DNA from: Ectobius pallidus
Lineage: Eukaryota > Arthropoda > Insecta > Blattodea > Ectobiidae
Assembly: GCA_964059195.1 (NCBI GenBank)
Contig: CAXKWD010000004.1
Coordinates: 117,135,938-117,199,937 of the forward strand
Length of the DNA: 64,000 nucleotides
Direction of reading: 5' to 3'
The notes beneath the pieces were generated by a model. The model was not told the origin of the DNA. It did no database searches and worked only from the letters and a program-made list of their open reading frames with translations. Shown here one piece after another: positions 33,046 to 45,860 of the stretch (the stretch's first letter is position 1; each line of letters starts with the position of its first letter). Made by a program: the position numbers and the translations under genes.

Positions 33046-35022
33046 ACATATTAAATAATAAATTTAAGTAACTTTTAAATAGTTAATTACAGAAGGAAAA
33101 CAATAATTATAAGACTGGCTCAAAGTATTCACTTTCCTGAAATTGAAAAATTATAATGTTACAATGCTTAATTAATTGCTATATCCTTTTCTCACTAACT
33201 GTGTTGAGGATGAAAGAACATGTTGTTCACAGAAGAAAATCTTAAATAAAGCAAGAGCAATTTTAATTTATTTTTTCATTTATGTTTTCAGTTTATTTAA
33301 TTTATTCTTTTATTAAAGTTTTCATGCGAGCCATCCAGTGAAAATTTAGTTCTGTAGTATTATAGAATAACATATATTACTGTTTTAAATGTTTATGTAT
33401 ACATTACTGAACTGTGCTGCACATTAAACTTACGCACAGATTATTCTTTTGTTGGGCTTTTATTGTATAATTGACATTGGTTCAGTTTTAATGCATTGCT
33501 ATTACAATGGGCGGAAGACGCAATAAAATAACAAATCTATGTAGCAAACGAGGGTTGTTATCGCCTATGTTAATAGAAGTATTTTACTGCTCACGTAAGT
33601 AATTGACCGTGTAGCTGTTAATACATTTGATATTACAATCAAATACCGATTAATGTACTAAATAGCGATGTAATCTTCGTATAATCTTATTAGGTACAGG
33701 TTAGTGATTATAGACTTGTAACATTAAACTGTTCCCTTAATTATTATCGTTTTAAGGGTTTAAACATCTACAATTAGCATTTATGTACATATACAGTAAT
33801 ATTGATTATACACGGTCATATTCCGTACTGAATAATCTATATTTTCCTGGAAAACACTAATGATGTATTCCACGTTCTCATTATGAATAATCCATAAATG
33901 TATGGTTATTAAAATTAGAAACAACGTTAGCAGTGTCACAAACTTGGAGAAACAATATTTTCGTATTTTGGCAAGATAATACGAAAGCACAGGCAAAAAA
34001 TGCTCTTATCAGGATATAATGGGTTGGTGACTGGTTTTTGGTTTACGCGGTGATTCCCCTCTGTTTCGGGCTTCTCGCATTAAATTGACGCTTATCAATG
34101 GATTTTTGGGTCTACTCGACAGAATAAGGATTTCGAAATATTTGCAAATTGCTTGGTTTGCCCTCTTCTTCTGCAGGGCATTAAGTCCACTAAGCTAACT
34201 TCCCTTTTCTGAGACAAGCTAGTACCCAAATCTGTAGACTCCCCCTTGCGTATGATCAACACTATGCAAACTACAGACGTTCAAGGTAATTCATAAGGAA
34301 CTTTCGGAGTAGACAGTGAGTGCATTGTAAAACAACATTCGCCTTTAACTCCGGGAAACAGCACACACTTTTTTGTGGTCCCCGTGATATGAACACACGC
34401 TTTCTCAGATGTGTACCCTTGGTGATCCTGCTAATCCAAGATTGGAATTAACGTCATTGGCTTATGTTAATAGTAATAATAGTAATAATAATCTTAATTT
34501 TAACATGAGGACTCAGCGACAAAAATCTCCTTTTACAGAAATGTTTTCGGTAAAAATTAATATTTTAGAAAATAAACTGTCCGACATTTAATACTGTTTT
34601 ACTGATAACTTTTTTACTGATAATTCCTAGAAGCCTAGTTTCCCCTCTTAATCCTAACATATGTCATTTGTGCAAAGCAGAGCGGTCTGTTTATTAAAAT
34701 AGTTCGTGCCGCAGCGATTCAATTCTTTCCAGCCGGATGAAATTTTCAGATTTATGTTTCAAACCAGTGCAGTATTGTGGATGGCATAATTTCATAGCCA
34801 AGTCCTTCGTTTCTGGAAAGTGTCCTAATATGTTTAATAAAGAATACGCGCTTACTGTAGAAGGCCATGGTTGATATTAATCACTATTAAAGTAGTTTCT
34901 CACCACTTTCAAAGAATTGTACGAATACGTTGTTAAGAAATAAATCGGCATTAACTAATAAGAACATATTCCTTATATCTTGCTATATACTGTCTCTGTT
35001 ACAATCTCAAATTTTAGGAGAG
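33046..35022. other. AT-rich sequence without recognisable gene
   Basis: No frame with recognisable content. An ATT/AAT-rich patch lies near 34470-34500. Confidence 0.5.
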
Positions 35023-35037
35023 TAACGATATCCGTCT

Positions 35038-35253
35038 CAATTGGCCTAATCCTTCTGGTGGCACTATGGCCCTGGGGTCGACTCAGCCTCTAACAGAAAT
35101 GAGTACCAGGAGCAATCCTGGGGGTAAAGGCGGCCGGTGCGTAAGGCTGACAACCTTACCACCTTCATGGGCAGACTGTCTAAACATCCGGGAGCCTCAA
35201 CCTCCTGGAACCCTCTGGGCCTCCATGGCCTGTAATAGGGAACACTTTACCTT
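35038..35253 (+). mobile_element. 5'-truncated copy of the SINE at 29677
   Basis: 216 bp starting CAATTGGCCTAATCCTTCTGG and ending near GGCCTGTAATAGGGAAC, lacking the tRNA-like head. A perfect 15-bp target duplication TAACGATATCCGTCT lies at 35023-35037 and 35254-35268. It serves as the uninterrupted reference that shows the LINE insertion site in the other copy. Confidence 0.92.
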
Positions 35254-35268
35254 TAACGATATCCGTCT

Positions 35269-36365
35269 TCTTTTTGTGTCCTCTGATTAATGTTAAACAT
35301 TTCTGTTTGGTTTAGTTTATATCAGGCTGTAGGATTTATTCATTCGAATCTCTAATGTTTTTCTATTATAAATAAAAAAAATCAGATAAGCTCTTTCTAT
35401 CCTGACCACATAAACTATATCTCCAGAATGATTATTTATTTGGATTTGTTAGCTAGTGATGTCCAGAATGAGCTTATAGTAATCGGATCTTCAACCTACA
35501 GGAACCCTTTGGCCAACGGCGACCAAAAATACTATGCTTTTTGTTATTTCTTGAATTGAGAGACTAAGAATAATGAAATCACTTCTCCAATCTGTCAGAT
35601 TATGTTACGCAATTCCCCTTCTGCTTATTTAATTTGGTGTAAATTGGCAAATTTTCATCATTTGAAACCTCTGAAATGGATTCGAAAACTCGATAAAATT
35701 TTGTAAGCCTTTTAAACAATTTATAAAAATGTAAATATTTTGTATTTCAGTTCGTTGAAAGAATAGCCTACATGCTGCCATGTACATGCTACATGCTGCG
35801 TCTCCTTTAAAGTTTACATTATCTAATACAGTACAGGATAATGTTGAAATTTCTCAGTAACACTTTTACTTTAAAATGGATTTCGCTTTTTAAGTATTGA
35901 ATCCCTACAGTGATTCACGGCAATCGCTTCGGTTAATCCCAATGGAAATTCTTCCAGGGACTTTAGGGACTTCAGGGAGTTTCAAAGCGACCGGAGCGAG
36001 GCACTTACCACCACAGAGCACCAGTAGGATCCATTTATAAGCAATACGCTCCTATTGCTTTGTTAAAACCGAAGAGAAGAATTGAAAATAATATTGCTTT
36101 TAACTAAAATGCATTACCTATGCTGTGAGTATCACCGCGTGAATTCGAAGATAGTGTGAAATAACTTAATTTATAATGTGTGACTCCAGCGATTTCTCTC
36201 TTCCCTCGTCCTTAATAGCTAAACAAACGTATTTCTGTCCTTCTTTGAAAGCAAACGGAACATAGTATAAAGTGGAAGGTACTTGTGATCTCCTAATGCA
36301 AAAAAAAAAAACAGTCGCCTCATTGTGACCTTATCTTTTAATAGTTCTTCATTAGAAGAAGAAAT
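35269..36365. other. AT-rich sequence without recognisable gene
   Basis: Nothing supported. A GC-richer patch at 35930-36035 (GACCGGAGCGAGGCACTTACC...) stands out in composition but I cannot name it. Confidence 0.5.
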
Positions 36366-36614
36366 GAAGGGGTCGGCGGAAGATACTGCTAACCCTCACA
36401 AACCTCATTTTAGATATTCCATTTTTCAGGTTTGCTCAAATGTGCAAACTTATTTTTATTTTGATACATGTTATGTTGCTAACGAGACATACAGACAGAA
36501 TTAGTCTTTGCTCAGAAACATTGGAATAAATAGTGACCAAGAAAACATATAAACAGTGCAACAATCTCAACTTTTACAAAAAGAGGGTTAGCAGTATCTT
36601 TCGCCGACCCCTTC
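36366..36614. mobile_element. MITE, 249 bp, 32-bp inverted ends
   Basis: GAAGGGGTCGGCGGAAGATA... at 36366-36397 is mirrored at 36583-36614 with a single mismatch over 32 bp. The interior is AT-rich and non-coding. Possible 3-bp flank AAT (36363-36365 and 36615-36617). The superfamily is not assignable from this alone. Confidence 0.8.
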
Positions 36615-37483
36615 AATTCAACCAATCAGTTTGCATTAACCAAGCTAAAATACTCCATCTGCTGAGCTAGGATACTGGCATAGATGCCGCAAACAGAATA
36701 GAGGTCCAGATGTGTATTTAAACAGCGATGCAATATCCTGAGGTGAATTACTCTGAAAGTAACAGCTGTTTTCAGTGCAACAATATTTAATTTTATCCGG
36801 AGTATTAAAACGATCAGCGATAAATTTAGGATGTGAACTGCGGCAACTGCTCCCTTAACAAAGTATTTTAAACCCAATTGAATTAATATGTGCTAATGCA
36901 AAGTCCTACTGCTGGCGTGCTAAATTCAATTCAGAACATTGGTAGGCCTACTCATCTCGGTCCGTATAAGTGGATCGCACCAAAAAATCAAAATACAATA
37001 CACTCATTATGACACAATGAGTGATCCGCTTTATTGTAGACCTGAGAGAGAGCGAAGTATGTGGTTTTTCATGTACAGGTAGCTATAGGTTAGAACTTTC
37101 TTATACTGGTGTAAATTACGTACTGAATCGCTGCATATCTTATTCGGCAGGCTGTGTAACGTGTGATTTATTGTACATTGAATAAGACGTGACGACATTG
37201 CATTCTATTGTGTTGTCTGTGCAAAATGGACCTATGCAAAACAAAAACATTAGCCACCTGTATTAAATCAGCGTGGCTGCAATAATAGGGATATTCAACA
37301 TAGGTAAGCCTATATCTCAGATTGTCTAATTTCACTTTTTTACATCTTTTCCAGGTAAGTTCAGAGATTCACACCACTTGAACCACCTATTCTGTCTCCG
37401 GTCGGGCCGTGTTCTGAGTAAGTAAGCAAAACAAATACTGTAACTTGTTCTAGATCTTATTATACTTTGTGATTACCGTTGCT

Positions 37484-37520
<37 letters not shown>

Positions 37521-37529
37521 GATTATTAT

Positions 37530-37579
<50 letters not shown>

Positions 37580-37593
37580 ATAAGTTATTAGCC

Positions 37594-37632
<39 letters not shown>
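37484..37632. repeat. Compound trinucleotide microsatellite (TTA)n-(TAC)n-(TTA)n
   Basis: An ATT/TTA run at about 37484-37527, an ACT/TAC run to about 37578, then a second TTA run at about 37595-37632, separated by a short non-repeat link. Confidence 0.95.
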
Positions 37633-37633
<1 letters not shown>

Positions 37634-37700
37634 TGAGTACCGGTATTTAATTGCTGCGTTACTCTTATATTGCTATTATTATTATTTCTATGGAAATGAA

Positions 37701-37815
37701 CAGTGGTTCCCAACATGTGGTCCGCGGACCTTCGGGGGTCCGAGGGTAGACAGGGGTCCGCGAAGAATGCTGATTTAACATAACTACTTTCTCTTAAAGA
37801 TTTTCATAATTTTTA
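37701..37815 (+). mobile_element. hAT element 5'-terminal fragment
   Basis: It starts CAGTGGTTCCCAACATGTGG and continues GTCCGCGGACC..GGGGTCCG, resembling common hAT-family ends. No matching right end is seen after the MITE that follows, so this is probably a truncated remnant. Confidence 0.55.
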
Positions 37816-37823
37816 TCTCAGAT

Positions 37824-38205
37824 CATAGGCGTACCGAGGGGGGGGGGGGGTTTGGGGGTTTGAACCCCCCCCCCCCCATTGACTAAAAAAAAGGAAAATT
37901 GTATGATTTTTTTAAGTCTGCCCATAAATTACTTAATACAAGTATAAAGCGTGGGAAGCTTAAAACTCGTTATTTTGCGTCTTAATTTTTAAAATTTTCC
38001 GGGGGAGGACTCCCGGAAGCTTAAAACTCGTTATTTTGCGTCTTGATTTTTAAAATTTTCCGGGGGGAGCTTAAAACTCGTTATTTTGCATCTTAATTTT
38101 TTTAATTTTCCGGGGGAGGACCCCCGGACCCCCCTCCTCCTGGGGGTATTCCATACCCCCCAGATGTTATAACCCCCCCATATGGTCGGCCTGGTTACGC
38201 CTATG
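37824..38205. mobile_element. hAT-type MITE, 382 bp, nested next to the hAT fragment
   Basis: Perfect 8-bp target duplication TCTCAGAT (37816-37823 and 38206-38213). The inverted ends begin CATAGGCGTA at both termini, then diverge. Inside are homopolymer runs (G13 and C13 around 37838-37876) and three copies of a ~55-bp unit containing GCTTAAAACTCGTTATTTTG (about 37958-38130). Non-coding. Confidence 0.85.
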
Positions 38206-38829
38206 TCTCAGATTGTACCTGGAATATTGGAGTAATAAATACTTATTAGATGGCCGCAGGTACAGAGGAGTGTCGTTCGAACTCTGTTACCAGGGAGGCT
38301 TTCGAATCAGTCATCCCCTAAACCCTCACTTTAGTGTAAAATAACAGAAATTGAAATCTAACTTACAATTCTTGTGATGAAAACAGTTTTGGTGAATTGT
38401 AGCTAAATTCTGGCGTCTTTTGATGTCCATCATTCTCCAAATTAGTGTAAAATCGGGTTAGGGACCTTTATCGAAAGGCAACACAACACCTAATCCCATT
38501 ATATCCAATAATTGTGCGAATTCACATGCTCAGCTCTCGTGTTCATGAAGAACCGCTGACAAAAGCTATTGTACGTAATGAAATTTCTTAGCATTTATTA
38601 TTTTCGTCACTTTGATGTTTCTTATCTACCTCGGTGTGAAACACAGAATTATCCTTGTTTAATCTATGCAATGTATAGGCCTGTGGTTCTGTCGTATGAA
38701 ACTGTAGATTGATGTATTTTTTACGAAATAACTTCGGTTGTATTAATAAAAAGCACTCACACATATAGGTTATACCGAGTGAACCAGACCACCAGTAAAA
38801 GTAATTCATTATTAGTCTATGACATTACT

Positions 38830-38887
38830 TTCGCTTTCTTCTTTCTTTATCTGAGTTTTACCTCTCCCTTTTTAGGATTTAAGCGAT
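38830..38887 (-). mobile_element. 3' fragment of the SINE family at 24941
   Basis: On the minus strand CGCTTAAATCCTAAAAAGGG..GAGGTAAAACTCAGATAAAG matches the SINE tail at about 25275-25327 with a few substitutions. Confidence 0.75.
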
Positions 38888-38889
38888 GC

Positions 38890-40240
38890 AAGCCGCCCGG
38901 GCCTTACAGGGCCGCGACTATGACATAACTACGACATTAAAATTTTCGATATATAAAATTTGTAACCAGAGCACAAGTGAACTTTCACGAGTGGGGGTCG
39001 GGATTAAAGAAAGTATCGTTAGATAGAGCTCTTCAAAAGCAACAAATTTCGAAAGAAACATTTTTATTAATTCATACTCTTACAAAGAGAATACGTAAAG
39101 AAAGCTTGTGAGTCTTAGGGGACTAGGGCCATAAAAAGGTAGTTTCTAACTATGAAAACAATGTACATTGAAAACAAATCACACGTTAATTCTTATTGTA
39201 CATTACTGGCCAAGGTATCTGGCATGTGGTTTGCTTGGTGAACATTGTAAAATTTGTCAAATTAATAGAATCCGCAATAAAACGTACGAATAACAATAAT
39301 AATGTCATCATAAACTTAAAAGTGGCAGAATTATTCTAGAGACTTAATTTAGTTATTTTCCTATAGAAGAGGACAGGTAATAAATCCATCGCCCCAACAA
39401 CCGGCTAGAGGAAACTAAGAAATTAATTGAACTTGGAAGTGCCGGAAAACTTGGTTCCTCGAGGTTTTAAGATGCCGTAACACAGGACCCGGAAAATTTT
39501 GAGCAGCTAATGGAGAATATTTTTGGAGAAGGAACAGATTAATACGTGGAACTTTCAGAAAATTCTATATTTCAAAAGGACCAAAAAATGAAGTACGGTA
39601 CCTGTATCATTAAAGGACAGACACTTAGCCGATACCAATAGATTAACATTTAACATCGTCGTGATTCGTAACTTATAAGTGCAATTCTGAAAATGTTGTA
39701 TCCATGTTAAGTGATTTTCTAATAAAGACTTAAAGCAACAAGTTATAGACCTACCTCCAGAAAGAATTGCTTTCATGTAATATGAGTATAAAACGTTATG
39801 AAAAATAATTGAATGAAATAGGAATTAATAGTGTACTTTTTATAATGATTGTAATAGAAACATGGTTATCAAAACAATAAATTACCTAATATAAGAGAGG
39901 ACATGTTATGCATATGGGGTACTAATTACAGTATCCACTCTCATTTTATAGGGTCGCGGATAAAATAGAATCTTGTTATGAAAATGTCCTCTGGATCATT
40001 CACTCCATTGTTTCTCACGGATACCTAGATGATTTATTTTCTATAAAGTGACTGTAAAATGGGCTATTATTTATAGCTTATGCGAAAAGTATCGAAGGCC
40101 GATTTTAGTACGTTTTTTAGACGTTGACGTCACCGATTTGAGTCTTTAGGAAAAGTGTTCGGTATTATTTTCTTTTACAATCTGAAGTTAGACTCAAACG
40201 ACCTAAGGCTCTGAAGTAATAATAATGGTGATGATGATAA
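38890..40240. other. AT-rich sequence without recognisable gene
   Basis: No supported feature. Confidence 0.5.
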
Positions 40241-40242
40241 TG

Positions 40243-40244
40243 AC

Positions 40245-40283
<39 letters not shown>
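40243..40283. repeat. (AAT)n microsatellite
   Basis: About 13 uninterrupted AAT units, with further short AAT runs on both sides. Confidence 0.95.
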
Positions 40284-40285
<2 letters not shown>

Positions 40286-40289
40286 GCAA

Positions 40290-42470
40290 CAGTCTAATAA
40301 TAATAATATCAGTCCAATAATATTAACTTTTATTTTTTTTTTCTATCTTTTATTCCTTAATTTTTCATATAAATCCTCCTTCCCCCAGTTGATGTATTGA
40401 AAGCTAGCCGACTTCCAGCTTAGGCCTACAAATATTTGCTCTTCGAGACAAGAACAATGGAAGAGAAATGAGACGAGAGTCATTTGAAGTGGATTATTAA
40501 GTCGAAGACTTTGGATTGTTCTAACAAAAGATAATGAAGGAAAGAAACATTCAATATATAGACGGGAAGACTTTGCCAACCAGGACGGTATATAAATAAT
40601 TAAGAAACTGGGAACCGACAAGAAAAGGAGAAAAGGCTTTGATGAATTGATGAAGCTAGGAACGAAGGAAGTGAAAATGACGTCAAGCTTCTTGGACGAA
40701 CAATTGATTTCAACTTCTGATCCAGATTCTGCTCAGATATATAAATAAGTCTGCAGTTTGGCACTGTGTTCATAGCGATCATATTTACGTATCTGGTACC
40801 ATATAAACTCTAAAGAGTGACGCGTTAAATGTCTTGGAGTTGTGAAGGATAAGAACAGAAAATTTATACAGAAAAATAAGTAATCGTGATGCTACATCTG
40901 AAAAAGAAGACAGGAGTAAGTGGTTACAGGTTTTCAAGGAATGGGACATAAGCCAAGGAAACTTTTTTTTTTAATGTGGGTTCATGTTGAAATTTTGAAA
41001 TATACAAGTAAAAGGGCAGGGTATGGAATGTATGTATAACTGAGATTATGGGTACAAGATGTAGAATAGAGTGGGGAGCAGACATCCATAAACATGCATA
41101 CACGACGGCATTGTGCCGTTGGACTATATTACGATGGTTGGAAACATGAAAGCACGCATAGCCCAAGGTATAAAACCTTCGAACTAAGGTACGGAAGGTC
41201 CTAAATCACAAAGCTTTCATCAGGTCCCTGTGGTATTCTGCGGCATTTTCGCTCTTAAGAAAAAGCTACTCTTACGTAAGAACGCTGTTCACAACTTGTC
41301 ACATCCGGGACATGTTATTTGACGGCAGTTTTATACGCACAGAGGAATTAAATTTTACGTCAGCCGCCGCCGTGTAGCATGGACGAATTTCAAACACACA
41401 AACTCACAGTGAAATGTGTACCAGAATACGCATATGCTCATGCTTGGGATTAGTTCCATAAACAAATATGTACATCGGAAAGTTGCATAAGATTTTCAGA
41501 GACTTATCAAATAGGCCAAAGGCAAAGTCGTAGTTAACTTAAGGGGGTCGGAGGTCCGGACCCCCCAAATGATATATTTTTTAAAGCACTAGTTAGAAAA
41601 AAAACTATGTTTTGTGTCACTCAGGAAGGGAATATGTCAGTATTTTATGGTCAATCAGTTTAGGATCCCCCAGAAATTAATTCTAAAAACGTGTTTGGCC
41701 TAAGATAATGTGAATATAAACGCAACGTAAATGGACCAGAGACAATCATTAAACATATGGAAGGATAACTTAATAGTTAAGGTAAAAAGTAAAATGAATA
41801 GTAGGATATACAAGGGAAAACTACATTTTATATTAGCTGTTACCCGTCCTTCGCACTTGTAAAAAAAGTATTTTTCGCAGTTTTTAGTCTTAATCAACAA
41901 AATAATCACGAGGAAGTAACCTACCTGACGTTCGGGAATAACCCCTGTCTGCATCTGCATAAATTTTAATAATAATAAAAAAATTCACATCTAGAATAAA
42001 AGTTCGGTTATTTTATCATTGTTCTTTTTGTTACAAAAGTTACCTACGCAGCATAGCATGACCACCTAGGCCTTTATCAATATAGCATACTAGAAACGAG
42101 AATGCTTACATGTTGCCTCTACAAATAAAAAATCCCTTTAGGCAGGCCTACAGGCTGAGGTAGATTTCAAAGTGCTTTTGGTTTAATTTATTATCGCTGC
42201 GCAGCACTCATCTTTTTTAGCCTTGGCATGGCAAACCTGCAGTAAAGAGGAAGAGCCTACAATCATTTGTTTTGACAACAAGAATAGGATATAATATTCT
42301 GGGAGGCCGTGCGCAAGATAAGCAATGAATAAAATTAGCAAAGCCGCTAAACAAGACAAAATTATGATATTATAATAATTCTTTTAAGTGTTATTATTTT
42401 CAAACATTAAAATCTCGCGTCATATGAGAGCTATCAAGAAACTATTTATTGATTTGTAGAGTACTCGTCA
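40290..42470. other. AT-rich sequence without recognisable gene
   Basis: No gene seen. A G/C-rich palindromic patch (GGGGGTCGGAGGTCCGGACCCCC region, 41544-41567) could be a terminus of a MITE similar in style to 37824-38205, but I found no partner. Confidence 0.45.
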
Positions 42471-42524
42471 AGAGCTTTTCAACGATACCCCACAAGACGT
42501 GGTTTCAAAAGTTTCGAATTTTCA

Positions 42525-42604
42525 TCCCCCACCCCCACCCTCACTCGAACCCCCACCCCCACCCTCACTCGAACCCCCACCCCCACCCTCACTCGAACCC
42601 CCGA
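42525..42604 (+). repeat. 24-bp C-rich minisatellite, 3 copies
   Basis: Unit CCCCCACCCCCACCCTCACT followed by CGAA, three consecutive copies. It lies within a C-rich segment (42480-42740) that repeats motifs such as TTTCGAATTTTCA and AAAAATTTCAACCCCC, so it is probably part of a dispersed repeat I cannot name. The proline-rich frames over it are artefacts. Confidence 0.9.
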
Positions 42605-42838
42605 ATCGTTGGTGTCACTGTGAACTCCATGGGGAGTACTCTAATTTATCCAAACAAACTTTCCCTCTATACTTCATAGGGGCCGAGATATACATTTTTA
42701 AAAATTTCAACCCCCTCCCCCGACCACCCCCTTGGGCCAATTTTGCTCATTAACGAACTTGTCCGAACTATTGGGCCTAGAAATAACATATTAAAATTTG
42801 GTTCAAATATCTTCAAAATTACGGCCGCTAGCGTGTAA

Positions 42839-42870
<32 letters not shown>
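42839..42870. repeat. (TA)n microsatellite
   Basis: About 15 AT/TA units. Confidence 0.95.
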
Positions 42871-42873
<3 letters not shown>

Positions 42874-42978
42874 TCACAATTTTTTTTTTTGAACGGGCGG
42901 TGGTTTCGTACTTAGGGGAGCATGAAACGTAAAGATATGAAAGAATTTTTCGAAAATCATGACATGGTATCCATTGCA

Positions 42979-43007
42979 ATAGGTAGATTTTTCTTCGAAA
43001 TCTACCT
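42979..43007. repeat. Perfect short hairpin
   Basis: AGGTAGATTT and AAATCTACCT flank a loop of about seven bases. A strong local inverted repeat in otherwise AT-rich DNA. Confidence 0.7.
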
Positions 43008-43009
43008 AA

Positions 43010-44890
43010 AAACGAGCCATAAAATGACTTCAAAAATACAAAATAATTACCCGGAAAAAAAATTAAAAAATTCGTATGAAAATTCTAGTTATTCGTCAGA
43101 TTTGTGTCTATTCGACATTTTATGTTGTTGACCCAGTTATAGGTGTGTAATTAGTTAATTACATGTTAAATGCAATCAGCAAATACTGTCTTTCTGATCC
43201 AACTTAAAATTATAACATGATTTATTTATTTATACTTATTTAGAGTCCCAATAATATTCAGTTAAGTAAATGCACAAAAACTCTACATAATGCAAGAAAA
43301 ACACACAAAAAATTATATCTTTAAATTTAAAAGATTACCCAAAAGTATGAAATGGAGAAATAATTTAAAAACAGCCAAAAAATTTACCAAATAATGACAT
43401 TAACTTTAAAAAAACCTAAAAATAAAAAGTTGGGAAAATTACCATGAAATGACCCTATAACAACCATTTTTATAATTTAGGAGTCATGTTCAGAATATAT
43501 GCACTTAGTGGGCAACATCCATGATGTACTAGTTAAAGATGACATGTCATCAAAATTCGGGTCATGGTTATCAATTATCAGTTTTCCACATACGAGAAAA
43601 CTTTTTTATTCCCTGAAAATATGAAAACAAACATTTACACACGGAGCGAGCTAGATTTAGGCAGCACACAAAAGACGTTTCGCGCTGCTTCCATGATACA
43701 GCCTGTCCGCCTATTTTCTGTGTAAGAAATCATCTTTCGCCTTTGTACTCTTCCCATTTACCTGTAGTTTAAGTATAAATGTAGTATATTATTAGTCTAT
43801 AGGCTAACGACAAGCTTAGGTAAGCAAGGTTGTAGCCTACAGTCTAGTTTCAGGAAAAGTAAGTAGTCATATTCATGTACCTTCCATCAACCAACCAAAG
43901 AATGCAAATAAATGAATAAATGAAAATTTTGAAAAATATTTAAAAATTAAGAATTTCCTTCCTGTGTTCATTTAGGGAATTTTGTCTTTGCTTACTTTAT
44001 TGTAGGAAGTATTACAATTTGAATGGAATAATGGACTGAGCACTGGGACACTTTATTTCACTGGTGCTTTCATTTGAGTATTATTCTTTCATTATTTGAA
44101 CAGGATAGACGAATGAAAGTGATCCCTTTTAGTGGTTGTAAGAGCGGAAAAATTGTTGTTGCACAAAATGTAGCCTATATCCTCGGGGGAATGAGCATGC
44201 GTAAGTTCACCATAACATGCAATGCACATGTTTTCCAGTGTCTTTTCAGCTGCTTCCCAGTTAAAAATTGTCCTCTTTCCTGCCTATTTATTTGACTTAC
44301 TTTATCTTTTCCCATTCTGGCATATTTTCCTCCGCTATTTTTTCGTTTATGTTTCCTACATGTATCTATACTTTTTATCTTCTTTTCTTCAAGCCTATTT
44401 CTCTTTATTTATTTATCCAAACATCTGACTGATTTCTAGTTTCCCTCAATTCTAAAATATTTGTCTGCCTTTATTTGAGTCTTTATTTGTTTATTTATCT
44501 TAAACATGATTTATTCTAAAAGGACGAAAACTTTCCTGACATATATTTGTATAGTATTTTGGCAAAACTTGTGTACAATATTTATAAGATATGTCCATGT
44601 TTTGTTACATACCAGATTCTGCCGTAGCGTTTAGATATCTGTAGAAAGTGGCATATCATTGACTGTAACAATAACTCTACAAATAACAGGAATAGACAGG
44701 CCATGTTTTACCGTAAAATAAAGATAAATGTTTAGCCATAACATAATATCTAGGTAATAACAAAAATCGCGAAATTGGACATAAAAACTTCTGCCATACC
44801 ATCATAGATTTCTAATAATTAATTACCTGTAGGCCTATTAGTCCCCCTTCTGTAGCAACGGAGTGGTTTGCATTTGTAATTGTCTCATAT
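43010..44890. other. AT-rich sequence without recognisable gene
   Basis: No supported gene or element. Confidence 0.5.
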
Positions 44891-44894
44891 ATTG

Positions 44895-45180
44895 AAGGAC
44901 CGCCCATGTGGTCTTATGGTTAGCGTCGCTGGCTACGGATCCGCATGTCCATGTTCGATCACCGATACCTGCACGGATTTTATTAGAAAGGGCGGTCTGG
45001 AACGGGGTACACTCAGCCTCTTGATTCAAACTGAGGAGCTACTTGATTGAGAAGCAGCGGCTCAGGTTACGGAAACCATCATGCAGCGGTGGAGTTCATA
45101 TTGGGTCCTAGGGCTTAAAAGCAAAATAATATCCAAAATCATTACTATTAGGAGAAGAAGAAAAAGGAAGAAAAAAGTAA
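44895..45180 (+). mobile_element. tRNA-derived SINE-like sequence
   Basis: The head has A-box-like GTGGTCTTATGGTTAGCG and B-box-like ATGTTCGATCACC at type 2 pol III spacing, followed by a body with GGCGGTCTGG and CAGCCTCTTGATTC and an A/G-rich tail (AGGAGAAGAAGAAAAAGG). No target duplication was recognised, so the ends are approximate. Confidence 0.6.
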
Positions 45181-45189
45181 AGTAAAGCG

Positions 45190-45815
45190 AGACCAATTAT
45201 AAAATATTTTGAATTACTGTATTTAAAGCTACTTTAAAATGAAGTAATTGATTATGTAATGTAATGTAACATTAGGACCTATGTAATTTAGTTCAAGGTT
45301 TAAACGTTTAAATTTTCATAATAGTGATCGTATTTATAGGGTTTATTTGGAAGTAGACATTTATTTATTTATTTATTCAGTTATTTGTTTATGTACCTGT
45401 AGGCCTAGGTACTACAGGTAGATGACGTATTGTGTTCAATCGTGAAATTCGGTTAGAGTTTACGGCATTAATTGGATAGACGTTTCTGAGATCCTCTGAA
45501 TCCAATAATATCGTTTTCGGAAATGTGTGTTTGTGTGACTGTGAATAGCAGAGTTAAAAAACAAAAGAAGTTGCATAAAAACAAAATCGTAATATGAGTT
45601 AAGTATCTCCTGGTGATGTGACATGAATCATGGCGGCGACTTTCTCTTGCTTCTACTCTAACTTACAATATATTATTTTATTATTTTCTTTCCTATGTGC
45701 ATAATCGATTATAGTTTAAAATTACCAGGGTGATTGGGTGTAATGCTCAGCACTGCTAATTGTAGAACGGAATGGTGTGTCATAGCCAAGTAGAGATGGA
45801 TAAATATGTAAATTA
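45190..45815. other. AT-rich sequence without recognisable gene
   Basis: No supported feature before the LINE 3' end. Confidence 0.5.
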
Positions 45816-45860
45816 CAATTTTTTTTATTAAGGAATATTTCACAATACAATGGTTTTCCT

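Noticed and set aside
35930..36035. Possible exon with splice donor (GGTAAGT on the minus strand)
   Set aside because: A GC-rich patch with a donor-like word, but no open frame of useful length and no acceptor partner. Could equally be a repeat fragment.
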